Below, piece after piece: positions 1-6,740 of a DNA stretch of 44,114 nucleotides. Positions within the stretch are counted from its first letter, which is position 1. Each line of letters opens with the position of its first letter. Position numbers and translations under genes: made by a program. The notes below the pieces were generated by a model. That model ran no database searches and had not been told where the DNA came from. It worked only from the letters and a program-made list of their open reading frames with translations. The stretch is from positions 1-44,114 of the forward strand of contig JADLHW010000001.1 in the NCBI GenBank assembly GCA_020848615.1, written 5' to 3'. The stretch comes from Thermoleophilia bacterium. Lineage in GTDB: Bacteria; Actinomycetota; Thermoleophilia; Miltoncostaeales; Miltoncostaeaceae.

Positions 1-968
1 CCCATGAGCCGCTCCCGGCGGTCCGCGAGCTCGGCGGGGCCCTCGTCGGCCCGCACCCGCAGGTTCTGGAACAGGTGCTCCACCAGGCTGGCCCACAGGT
101 CGCCGTCCACGTAGTGCCACGCGTTGAACTCCACCTGGGCGACGCGACGGAAGAACGGCAGCTCCCCTGCGGGGCGGTCCGCGGCCGCCGGATGGTTGGT
201 GAGCGCGTCGATGCGCCGCTGCAGCGCCCGCATGAAGAAGCTCTTGCCGGACCCCCAGTCCCCGAACAGCCCCACCGCGAGGGGCGGCTCCAGGTTCACC
301 GACGCGGCGAGGTACGCGAAGGCGTCGACCTGCGGCCCGATGCCCACCAGGTCGTCCGGCACGCGGTCGCCGGGGGCGGGGCGCGACGGGCCGGGGTCGT
401 CGGCCAGGTACTCCGGCAGGCGGACCTCGGGCGGGCCGTCCCACGGCAGCTCGCGCGCCAGGTACTCCGGCAGCGGCGACCGGGACGGCGACGCCAGGTA
501 CGCGCGGTACGCCGCACGGACGCGCTCGGGGTCGGCGCCCTGCTCGCGCAACGCGTCGCCGATGGCGGTGGCCGCGGGTCCCGTCTCGAGCAGCGCGCCG
601 AACAGCGCCCCCAGGTGGACGGTGCCGTCCGCGCCGGAGGCGGCGGCCGCCCGGGCCGCCGACAGCAGCGCCTCGACGTCCCCACCCGTCGCGGGCGGTG
701 CGGTCCGGGCGCGGTCGCGGGCGGCGGACAGGCCGGCCGCGTCGAACGGCGCCGGGTAGTGCCCGGCGAGGACGGCGCCCAGCGGCAACCCGAAGTGGCC
801 GAGGAGCTGGTCGGGCCGGCTGTCGGCCGGGTGGGCGACCGCGACGCCGGCGAGCACGTCCAGGCCATCGACGGTCGCGCCGTGGCCGCGCAGCAGGGCG
901 GACGCGTCGGCCCATTCGAGCGCGGCGCGCGCGGACGGGCTCAGCCCCTCCAGCAGCGGCTCCTGCAT
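1..968 (-). CDS. KAP-family P-loop NTPase with ClpA/B-type N-terminal domain (3' part cut by window edge)
   Basis: Reading leftward from an ATG at 968, an open frame runs off the window edge, so about 322 N-terminal residues are visible. Residues about 8-70 and 95-160 look like the two repeats of a Clp N-terminal domain (for example SARAALEWADASALLRGHG, then a leucine-rich helix). A Walker A motif GLFGDWGSGKS lies at about residue 233-243, followed by FNAWHY and GDLWASLVEHLF, which are hallmarks of KAP NTPases (PF07693). KAP proteins are often membrane-associated, and some belong to phage-defence or conflict systems; membrane segments, if any, would lie in the missing part. No convincing ribosome binding site precedes the ATG, so the start is uncertain. 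Family assignment is strong; the role is unknown. Confidence 0.8.
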   Translation of the reverse strand, partial: MQEPLLEGLSPSARAALEWADASALLRGHGATVDGLDVLAGVAVAHPADSRPDQLLGHFGLPLGAVLAGHYPAPFDAAGLSAARDRARTAPPATGGDVEALLSAARAAAASGADGTVHLGALFGALLETGPAATAIGDALREQGADPERVRAAYRAYLASPSRSPLPEYLARELPWDGPPEVRLPEYLADDPGPSRPAPGDRVPDDLVGIGPQVDAFAYLAASVNLEPPLAVGLFGDWGSGKSFFMRALQRRIDALTNHPAAADRPAGELPFFRRVAQVEFNAWHYVDGDLWASLVEHLFQNLRVRADEGPAELADRRERLM

Positions 969-1003
969 GGGGCGAGCATCCGCCCGGGTTCCCGCGGCGC
1001 GCA

Positions 1004-1021
1004 ACCCCGGGAATCCCGGGT
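1004..1021 (-). terminator. Possible short hairpin after the LysR gene
   Basis: CCCGGG at 1006-1011 and 1015-1020 can form a 6-bp stem with a 3-nt loop. It lies 11 bases past the LysR stop and before the KAP gene. There is no T-run. The repeat is short and GC-rich, so chance is possible. Confidence 0.3.
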
Positions 1022-1031
1022 CTCGGGCGGG

Positions 1032-1946
1032 TCAGGCGGGGGCGGCCGCCCGGCTGGCCAGTTCCTTCATTGCGAACTCGGTGAACGCCCGGGCGGCGCG
1101 GCGGGGGGTGCGCCCCGCGTGGCGCACCATCCAGAACTGGCGGGCCAGGCCGTCGCCCTCCAGCGGCAGCGCCACCAGGCTCCCGTCGGCCACCTCGCGC
1201 TCCACCGCGAGACGTGAGATCACGGTGATCCCGAACCCGTCGAGCACGGCGGCCTTCACGGACTGCTGGAGCCCCAGCTCCATCGCGATGGTGAGGTCCC
1301 GGTCACGGATCCCGGCGTCACGCATGGCCTGCTCCACCACGGCCCGCACCCCGGAGCCCTCCTGCTGCACCAGCAGCGGCTCGGAGACCAGCTCGGCGAT
1401 CGTGAGCCGCTCGCGTCCCGCGAACGGGTGGCCCGGCGGCACGATGGCGACCAGCTCGTCGCGCATGAACGGGTCGAACACCAGCCCGCGCTGCTGGCGG
1501 GCGGCCCCCACGATGCCGAGCTCCAGCTCCTCCTCCAGCACTCGGTCGCACACCGTCTGGGTGTCGAGGACGGCGAGGCGGACCACCACGTCAGGGTGCG
1601 CCGCGGCGAACCGCCCCAGCAGCTGCGGCAGCACCAGCTCCCCCGGGCCGGTGGACGACCCCAGCACGAGGGGACCCGCGATGCGGTCGCCCAGCTCCTG
1701 CAGCTCCCGCTCGAGCTCCAGCTCGAGCCCCATCATCCGCTTGGTGTAGCGGTAGGCGATCTCCCCCGCCTCGGTCAGCGCGACGCGCCGGCCGGAGCGG
1801 TCGAGCAGACGATGGCCCACCGACTCCTCCAGCGCGCGGATCTGGAACGACACGGCCGGCTGAGAGATGTCCAGCTCCTCCGCGGCGCCCGAGAACGACC
1901 CGCGCTCGACGACCATGCGGAAGGTGTGCAGCTGCCGGAGGTCCAT
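1032..1946 (-). CDS. LysR-family transcriptional regulator
   Basis: The protein has 304 residues from the ATG at 1946, the usual LysR length. The N-terminal winged helix-turn-helix is clear at about residues 3-62 (ERGSFSGAAEELDISQPAVS, then RALEESVGHRLLDRSGRRV). The remainder is a LysR substrate-binding domain with PLVLGSSTGPGELVLP, VVEQAMRDAGI and QQSVKAAVLDGFGITVIS. This pattern resembles the CysB/CbbR-like branch, but the effector cannot be told. The frame stays open further upstream, but the family's N-terminus begins at this methionine. It is divergent from the small zinc-ribbon gene at 2052, the likeliest local target. The KAP gene follows in the same orientation about 60 bases further on. 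Confidence 0.93.
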   Translation of the reverse strand: MDLRQLHTFRMVVERGSFSGAAEELDISQPAVSFQIRALEESVGHRLLDRSGRRVALTEAGEIAYRYTKRMMGLELELERELQELGDRIAGPLVLGSSTGPGELVLPQLLGRFAAAHPDVVVRLAVLDTQTVCDRVLEEELELGIVGAARQQRGLVFDPFMRDELVAIVPPGHPFAGRERLTIAELVSEPLLVQQEGSGVRAVVEQAMRDAGIRDRDLTIAMELGLQQSVKAAVLDGFGITVISRLAVEREVADGSLVALPLEGDGLARQFWMVRHAGRTPRRAARAFTEFAMKELASRAAAPA

Positions 1947-2051
1947 GCGTGGGCGATGTTCGCACACCTTCCGCGGGAGGGAGGGGTTGTGCCATCGCCG
2001 GGTCGTGTCGATATCTCCTCTACCCGACTCAAGGACACGAGGTCCGCTGCA

Positions 2052-2312
2052 GTGAACGCCACCACCACGTACTCCGGCGGCGGGATGCGCCGGTACGGCG
2101 ACCCGCCCCGCAAGCCCGGCCGCTGCGAGCTGTGCCGGCACGTCGAGGCCCCCGCGGGGGACCACCTGTGCGTGGCGTGCCGCACGCGGCTCACCGAGGC
2201 GCTGCTCGTCTACCTGCAGATCATCGAGGACCGCCGCGAGGACGTGGTGACCGAGCGCGCGACGGTGCGGCGCAGCTCGCGCCGCGGCGAGCGGATGTAC
2301 AGCCGGGCCTAG
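2052..2312 (+). CDS. Small zinc-ribbon-like protein
   Basis: A GTG start at 2052, with GAGG nine bases upstream, gives 86 residues; an in-frame ATG at 2085 would give 75. Two CxxC knuckles (CELC and CVAC, about 15 residues apart) suggest one bound zinc. The rest is a helix (LTEALLVYLQIIEDRRED) and a basic tail rich in Arg. Third codon positions are almost all G or C, which supports coding. It is divergent from the LysR gene. Its stop overlaps that of the convergent HAD gene in the self-complementary tetramer CTAG at 2309-2312. No function is recognised; nucleic-acid binding is a guess from the basic tail. Confidence 0.65.
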   Translation: MNATTTYSGGGMRRYGDPPRKPGRCELCRHVEAPAGDHLCVACRTRLTEALLVYLQIIEDRREDVVTERATVRRSSRRGERMYSRA

Positions 2313-2956
2313 GCGGCGAGCAGGTCCGGGGTGAGCCCGGCGACGGCGGTCACCACCAGGTGCGCCGCGCCCACCGCGTCCGGGTGCGGCGGGTAATCGG
2401 GGTTCGGGATCACCACGACCCGCATGCCGGCCGCGACCGCGGACCGGATGCCGTTGGTGGAGTCCTCCACCGCCCAGCACCGGTCCGCCGCCACGCCGAG
2501 TCGGGCGGCGGCCTCCAGGTACACGTCCGGGGCCGGCTTGCCGCGCCCCACCTCCTCGGACGACACCACCGCGGCGAAGCAGTCACGGATGCCCGCGAGC
2601 TCCAGGGCGGCGAGGATGACCCGCAGCGGCGAGGAGGACGCCAGGCCGAGGGGCCGGGCTCCCGCCATGCGGCGCACCGCCGCGGCGGCCCCCGGCAGCA
2701 GCGGCAGCGCGTCCCGGTACCGGCGGATGAGCTCGTCGCCGACGGTCTCCAGGATCGCGGGAGGGGTCATGGGCACCTCCAGGCGCTCGGCCATGTACAC
2801 CGGCCACTCCTGGGAGCTCATGCCCATCATGTCCCGCTGCGCCCCGGGGTGCCACGTGCCCCCGCGTTCACGGGTGAGGTCCTCACGCACCTCGTCCCAC
2901 ACGCGCTCGGTGTCGAGGATCACCCCGTCCATGTCGAAGATCACGGCGTCCGTCAT
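2309..2956 (-). CDS. HAD-superfamily phosphatase (beta-phosphoglucomutase-like)
   Basis: The protein has 215 residues from MTDAVIFDMDGV. All four HAD motifs are present: the nucleophile pair in DMDGV (D8, D10), the Ser of motif II in LASSS, the Lys in GRGKPAPD and the acidic motif in AVEDSTNG. A helical cap lies between motifs I and II. The spacing fits subfamily I enzymes such as beta-phosphoglucomutase, phosphoglycolate phosphatase or sugar-phosphate phosphatases; the substrate cannot be told. An alternative ATG at 2971 would add five residues. It is convergent with the zinc-ribbon gene, the stops overlapping by four bases. A large inverted repeat lies about 60 bases upstream of the start. 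Confidence 0.9.
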   Translation of the reverse strand: MTDAVIFDMDGVILDTERVWDEVREDLTRERGGTWHPGAQRDMMGMSSQEWPVYMAERLEVPMTPPAILETVGDELIRRYRDALPLLPGAAAAVRRMAGARPLGLASSSPLRVILAALELAGIRDCFAAVVSSEEVGRGKPAPDVYLEAAARLGVAADRCWAVEDSTNGIRSAVAAGMRVVVIPNPDYPPHPDAVGAAHLVVTAVAGLTPDLLAA

Positions 2957-3014
2957 CCGGCCCGGGAGCATGGCAGCTCCACACGAGACCCGGGCGCCGA
3001 GCCGGGGGCGTCGC

Positions 3015-3070
3015 GAAGAAGATGCAGACCTTTTTCGTCGTCCTCGCCGAGAAAGGTCTGCATCGTCTTC
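3015..3070. repeat. Near-perfect 23-bp inverted repeat with 10-nt loop
   Basis: The left arm 3015-3037 and right arm 3048-3070 are reverse complements at 21 of 23 positions, including an uninterrupted 13-bp core (GATGCAGACCTTT at 3021-3033, its complement at 3052-3064). The loop is 3038-3047. It sits between the divergent HAD gene and the small locus at about 3.1-3.4 kb. It contains the least GC-rich bases nearby, unlike background GC palindromes. It could be a terminator, an mRNA-stabilising hairpin or the relic of a mobile repeat. Confidence 0.85.
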
Positions 3071-3209
3071 CGTGAAGGCGGGAGAACCGGCACGGTCGCT
3101 GACGACCGCGAACCCCTGTGGCGAGGCGACGGATGGGAGCTCGCCGACGCCGACCTGCTCGCGGCGGGCCGCCGCGCCCTCGTCTCCGAGCCCGCCCCAC
3201 TCGACGACC

Positions 3210-3431
3210 GTGCTCCGGGGAGCCTCCACATCCTCCGCGGGCCACGCCAAGTACGTCGACCACGGCCTGGGCCGCGCCGGGGCGACCCTCAGGGCGCAGG
3301 TCGACGCGGGTCTGATCGCGTCGGGGATCCTCGCGACCTGGGGGGTCCTGACGACCGGGGCCGCGAGCAGCGTCTGGGCGATCCCGGCCGGCATCCTGGC
3401 CTGGCTGCTGCCTCCACTCCACGGGCGCTGA
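3210..3431 (+). CDS. Possible small membrane protein, perhaps the 3' end of a frameshifted gene
   Basis: A GTG at 3210 opens 73 residues. The last 60 have a coding-like pattern with nearly every third base G or C: AKYVDHGLGRAGATLRAQVD, then hydrophobic stretches LIASGILATW and VWAIPAGILAWLLPPL, which could be one or two membrane segments. Just upstream, about 3065-3230, another frame also looks coding (DGWELADADLLAAGRRALV) but has no ATG, GTG or TTG start after the inverted repeat. This suggests one gene broken by a frameshift near 3210-3240. A GC hairpin follows the stop. No family is recognised. Confidence 0.35.
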   Translation: MLRGASTSSAGHAKYVDHGLGRAGATLRAQVDAGLIASGILATWGVLTTGAASSVWAIPAGILAWLLPPLHGR

Positions 3432-3497
3432 CGCCGCCGAGCGCGGCCGCCCGCCCCCCCGGCTGCGGATCGGTACCGCCACGACGCCGTGGCGACC

Positions 3498-3518
3498 CGC
3501 CGCCGCCCGACGGCGGCG
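3498..3518 (+). terminator. GC hairpin upstream of the lon promoter
   Basis: CGCCGCCG at 3498-3505 pairs with CGGCGGCG at 3511-3518 around a 5-nt loop. It lies 66 bases after the stop at 3431 and 11 bases before the lon -35. It could insulate lon from upstream transcription. There is no T-run. Confidence 0.35.
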
Positions 3519-3529
3519 ACCGACCGGGT

Positions 3530-3558
3530 TTGACCGCGTTGCTTACCTTCCGTAACGT
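3530..3558 (+). promoter_or_regulatory. Predicted housekeeping-sigma promoter of lon
   Basis: TTGACC (3530-3535), a 17-base spacer and TAACGT (3553-3558) form a good -35/-10 pair. The predicted start near 3565 gives a leader of about 64 bases. A purine-rich site TTGGAG lies about nine bases before the lon ATG. I saw no HAIR-like palindrome here, so direct HspR control of lon is not evident. Confidence 0.55.
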
Positions 3559-3628
3559 GTGGTTCACCGGTTAGCGAATTGGTCGTTCGCGCTTCCCGCC
3601 GGTCACGCCCACGATTGGAGATCCCCAC

Positions 3629-5956
3629 ATGGATCGCGAGCCCATCACCCAGCTGCCCGTCCTGCCCCTCGACGACGCCGTGCTGCTCCCCGGGATGTCC
3701 GTGACGTTCCCCGTGCTGGAGCAGGAGCAGCTCGCCGCCCTCGAGCGGGCCGTGGACGGGCGGGTCGTGGCGGTGCCCCGCATCGACGGCGCGTTCGCCG
3801 CGATCGGGGTCGTCATCGAGATCACCGGTCAGATCACGCTCCCGGACGGCACCCACGGCGTGGCCGTTGAGGCCCTCCACCGCGCGGAGCTCGGCCCCGC
3901 CGTGGTCGGCGACGGCCTGGTCGTGGGCGTGCGGGAGCTGCGCGACCCCGACGAGCTGCCACTGGAGGCGCACGAGCTGGCCCACGAGTACCGGGCGGTC
4001 GTCGAGGAGGTCGCCGGGCTGCGCGGCGACTCCGGCCGCGTCGCGGCGTTCCTGCGCAGCATCACCCACCCCGGACGGCTGGCCGACACCGTCGGCTACG
4101 CGCCGGACCTCGACGCGTCCGTGAAGGCCGAGGTCCTGGCCGCCGTGGACGTGGTGGAGCGGCTGCGCCTCGCCGTCGCGGCCCAGCGCGACCGCCTGGC
4201 GGAGATGGGCCTGCGCAGGAAGATCCGGGAGGACGTCACCGAGGGCCTCGAGCGCGACCAGAAGGAGGCGATCCTGCGTCGCCAGATGGCCGCGATCCGC
4301 CGCGAGCTGGACGAGGACGACGCGGACGACGGCGAGGACTGGCACGCCCGCATCGAGGCCTCCGGCATGCCCGAGCACGCCCGCAAGGAGGCCGAGCGGG
4401 AGCTGTCGCGCCTGGAGCGCCAGGGCGAGGGGCCGGAGGCCGGGATGATCCGCACCTACCTGGAGTGGATGGTCTCCCTGCCGTGGGCCACGCGGTCCGA
4501 CGACCGCCTGGAGCTGGACGACGCCCGCCGCGTCCTCGACGAGGACCACGCCGGCCTGGAGACCGTGAAGGAACGCATCCTCGAGTACCTGGCGGTGCGC
4601 AAGCTCCGCCGGGAGCGTGAGCTGGACGACGCCAGCAGCGGGGTCATCCTCGCGCTGGTGGGCCCGCCGGGCGTCGGCAAGACGTCCCTGGGGGAGTCCG
4701 TCGCCCGCGCCATGGGGCGTGAGTTCGTGCGCATCAGCCTGGGCGGCATCCGCGACGAGGCGGAGATCCGCGGGCACCGGCGCACCTACATCGGCGCCCT
4801 GCCGGGCCGCCTGGTGCGCGCCCTGCGCGACGCCGGCACCCGCAACCCGGTGATCCTGCTGGACGAGGTCGACAAGGTCGGCGCCGACTGGCGCGGCGAC
4901 CCGAGCTCGGCGCTGCTCGAGGTGCTGGACCCCGCCCAGAACCACACGTTCCGGGACCACTACCTGGACGTGGAGCTCGACCTCTCCGAGGTGCTGTTCA
5001 TCGCCACCGCCAACGTGATGGACACCATCCCCGGCCCGCTGCTGGACCGGATGGAGGTCATCACCCTGGACGGCTACACCGAGGAGGAGAAGCTCGCCAT
5101 CGCCCGCGACTACCTGCTGCCCCGGCAGGTGACGCGCAGCGGCCTGCGCGAGGCGGAGGTCACGGTGACCGACGCGGCGCTGCGGCAGGTCATCGCGGAC
5201 TACACCCGCGAGGCCGGCGTGCGGTCGTTGGAGCGGGAGCTCGGCAAGCTCGTCCGCAAGGCCGCGACGCGCGTGGCCGGCGGCGAGGCGGGCCCCGTGG
5301 CCGTCGACGCCGACGACCTGCGCACCGCCCTCGGGCGGCCGCGGTTCCACCACGAGGCGGCCGAGCGCACGGCCGTGCCGGGCGTCGCCACGGGCCTCGC
5401 GGTCACCGGGACCGGCGGCGACGTGCTGTTCGTGGAGGCCACCGCCATGCCGGCGGAGGGCCCCGGCGAGCGGCTGGTGCTCACCGGGCAGCTCGGCGAC
5501 GTGATGCGCGAGTCGGGGCGCCTCGCCCTCTCGTGGCTCCGCGCGAACACCGACGCCCTGGGCCTGCACCCGGCGGATGTCGGTGGGCGGGAGGTGCACC
5601 TGCACGTCCCGGCCGGCGCGATCCCGAAGGACGGGCCCTCGGCGGGCATCACCATGGTCACGGCGCTCGCGTCGCTGTTCAGCGGCCGGGCGGTGAAGCC
5701 CACGGTGGGGATGACCGGCGAGGTGACGCTGCAGGGCCGCGTGCTGCCCATCGGCGGGGTCAAGCAGAAGCTCCTCGCCGCGCACCGGGCGGGCCTCACC
5801 GACGTGATCATCCCGGAGCGGAACCGCGGGGACCTGGACGACGTGCCCGAGGCGGTGCTCGCGGACCTGCGGGTCCACCCGGTGCTCACGGTGGGGGAGG
5901 TCCTCGAGCTGGCGCTCGAGCCGGAGCCCAGTCACCGCGCGGCGGCCGCGGCATGA
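3629..5956 (+). CDS. lon: ATP-dependent protease Lon
   Basis: The protein has 775 residues, a normal bacterial Lon (LonA) length. The substrate-binding domain begins LPVLPLDDAVLLPGM. A coiled region with KIREDVTEGLERDQKEAILR leads to the AAA+ module, with Walker A GPPGVGKTS near residue 345-353 and Walker B VILLDEVDKVG. The sensor/lid part contains GVRSLERELGKLVRKAA. The protease domain holds the catalytic Ser in PKDGPSAGI (about residue 671) and the catalytic Lys in GGVKQKLLAAHRAG (about 713). It degrades misfolded and regulatory proteins in the cytoplasm. It has its own promoter, and an HxlR-family gene follows 12 bases after its stop. All key residues are present. Confidence 0.98.
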   Translation: MDREPITQLPVLPLDDAVLLPGMSVTFPVLEQEQLAALERAVDGRVVAVPRIDGAFAAIGVVIEITGQITLPDGTHGVAVEALHRAELGPAVVGDGLVVGVRELRDPDELPLEAHELAHEYRAVVEEVAGLRGDSGRVAAFLRSITHPGRLADTVGYAPDLDASVKAEVLAAVDVVERLRLAVAAQRDRLAEMGLRRKIREDVTEGLERDQKEAILRRQMAAIRRELDEDDADDGEDWHARIEASGMPEHARKEAERELSRLERQGEGPEAGMIRTYLEWMVSLPWATRSDDRLELDDARRVLDEDHAGLETVKERILEYLAVRKLRRERELDDASSGVILALVGPPGVGKTSLGESVARAMGREFVRISLGGIRDEAEIRGHRRTYIGALPGRLVRALRDAGTRNPVILLDEVDKVGADWRGDPSSALLEVLDPAQNHTFRDHYLDVELDLSEVLFIATANVMDTIPGPLLDRMEVITLDGYTEEEKLAIARDYLLPRQVTRSGLREAEVTVTDAALRQVIADYTREAGVRSLERELGKLVRKAATRVAGGEAGPVAVDADDLRTALGRPRFHHEAAERTAVPGVATGLAVTGTGGDVLFVEATAMPAEGPGERLVLTGQLGDVMRESGRLALSWLRANTDALGLHPADVGGREVHLHVPAGAIPKDGPSAGITMVTALASLFSGRAVKPTVGMTGEVTLQGRVLPIGGVKQKLLAAHRAGLTDVIIPERNRGDLDDVPEAVLADLRVHPVLTVGEVLELALEPEPSHRAAAAA

Positions 5957-5968
5957 GACGCTTGCCCC

Positions 5969-6280
5969 GTGGAGCCGCCGCCTGACATGCACGTCTGCGT
6001 GCGCTACCAGCGCGCGGCCGAGGTCATCGGCCGCCGCTGGAGCGCCGCGGTGATCCGCGTGACCCTGGACGGGCCCGCGCGGTTCACCCACATCCAGGAA
6101 CGGGTTGACGGCCTGTCGGCGCGACTGCTGGCCGAGCGCCTGCGGGAGCTGGAGGGCGCGGGGATCATGGAGCGCGTCCGCCGGCCGGACGGCGCCGCCG
6201 AGTACCGGCTCACCCGGAAGGGCCGGGCGCTCACCCGCGTCGTCGCCGAGATCGAGGCATGGGTCGACGCCTGGGAGTGA
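5969..6280 (+). CDS. HxlR-family winged-helix regulator
   Basis: The protein has 103 residues from a GTG at 5969; the ATG at 5986 would give a slightly shorter form. The HxlR fold is clear: a Cys near the N-terminus (MHVCVRYQRAAEVIGRRWS), a recognition-helix region (FTHIQERVDGLSARLLAERL) and a wing (RPDGAAEYRLTRKGRALT). Such proteins often sense electrophiles or oxidants through the N-terminal Cys. It lies 12 bases after lon, so it may be co-transcribed. It converges on the reductase gene at 6298-6696, a plausible target because HxlR proteins often control neighbouring redox enzymes. That link is inference. Confidence 0.88.
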   Translation: MEPPPDMHVCVRYQRAAEVIGRRWSAAVIRVTLDGPARFTHIQERVDGLSARLLAERLRELEGAGIMERVRRPDGAAEYRLTRKGRALTRVVAEIEAWVDAWE

Positions 6281-6300
6281 CCGCCGGCCGGCGGCGGTCA
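6278..6300. terminator. Bidirectional hairpin terminator built from both stop codons
   Basis: Bases 6278-6286 (TGACCGCCG) and 6292-6300 (CGGCGGTCA) are perfect reverse complements around a 5-nt loop. The left arm begins with the TGA stop of the HxlR gene. The right arm ends with the reverse-strand TGA of the convergent reductase gene. The symmetry suits a shared bidirectional terminator. Confidence 0.6.
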
Positions 6301-6696
6301 GTCGGCGGGCTCGACCCGGAAGGTGGGGTGGTCCGCGGGCTCCGGCAGGCGCCGGAACAGCCCGGCGACCGCCCGTCCCGCGTGCGCCCGGTAGGCGGTG
6401 AGGATCGGTTCCCGCTCCGGGACGGGGATCTCGGTGACCCGCACCGTCCGCTGGTGGCCGTGGCGGCCGAGCCGGGCGGTTCCGCTGGCGCGCACGTTGC
6501 GCACCCAGTCGGTCTCGCCGCGCGGCGAGACCAGGTAGCGGGCGCCGCCGTGCTCCACCGGCAGCACCGGCACCGAGTACGCACGTCCGGTGCGGCGGCC
6601 GACCACGGTGAGCCGCTCCGACCCGGAGATCCCGAGCCTCATGGCGATGGGGTTGAAGACGCGCCGGACGAAAAACGGGGGACGCAGGTGGGCCAT
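6298..6696 (-). CDS. Deazaflavin (F420)-dependent nitroreductase family protein
   Basis: The protein has 132 residues from the ATG at 6696. It matches the small split-barrel family of F420H2-dependent quinone/nitro reductases (Ddn-like, formerly DUF385): a leading helix (RVFNPIAMRLG), then LTVVGRRTGRAYSVPVLPVE, YLVSPRGETDWVRNVRASG and RVTEIPVPEREPILTAY. The GRRTGR...VPV and GETDWVRN segments are typical of the cofactor-binding core. It may reduce quinones or nitro compounds. F420 use is inferred from the family, which is common in Actinomycetota. It shares a hairpin with the convergent HxlR gene. Confidence 0.85.
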   Translation of the reverse strand: MAHLRPPFFVRRVFNPIAMRLGISGSERLTVVGRRTGRAYSVPVLPVEHGGARYLVSPRGETDWVRNVRASGTARLGRHGHQRTVRVTEIPVPEREPILTAYRAHAGRAVAGLFRRLPEPADHPTFRVEPAD

Positions 6697-6720
6697 GGGG
6701 CGACCATCCCACAGACCGGC

Positions 6721-6740
6721 CCGCGGGGCGACCCCCGCGG
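6721..6740 (-). terminator. Hairpin directly after the PAS/GGDEF-like gene
   Basis: CCGCGGGG (6721-6728) pairs with CCCCGCGG (6733-6740) around a 4-nt loop. It directly abuts the stop codon at 6741-6743 of the upstream minus-strand gene. There is no T-run, as is common for hairpins in such GC-rich genomes. Confidence 0.45.

Noticed and set aside
75-1217. Plus-strand open frames opposite the KAP gene
   Set aside because: The minus strand carries unmistakable KAP motifs; the plus-strand frames are Arg/Gly-rich shadows.
3530-3629. HAIR (HspR) site at the lon promoter
   Set aside because: I looked for TTGAGT-N7-ACTCAA near lon and found no match; only the dnaK site is convincing.
2309-6712. A very long minus-strand frame across lon
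   Set aside because: Only its last 215 codons (the HAD phosphatase) are real; the rest is antisense to lon or intergenic.
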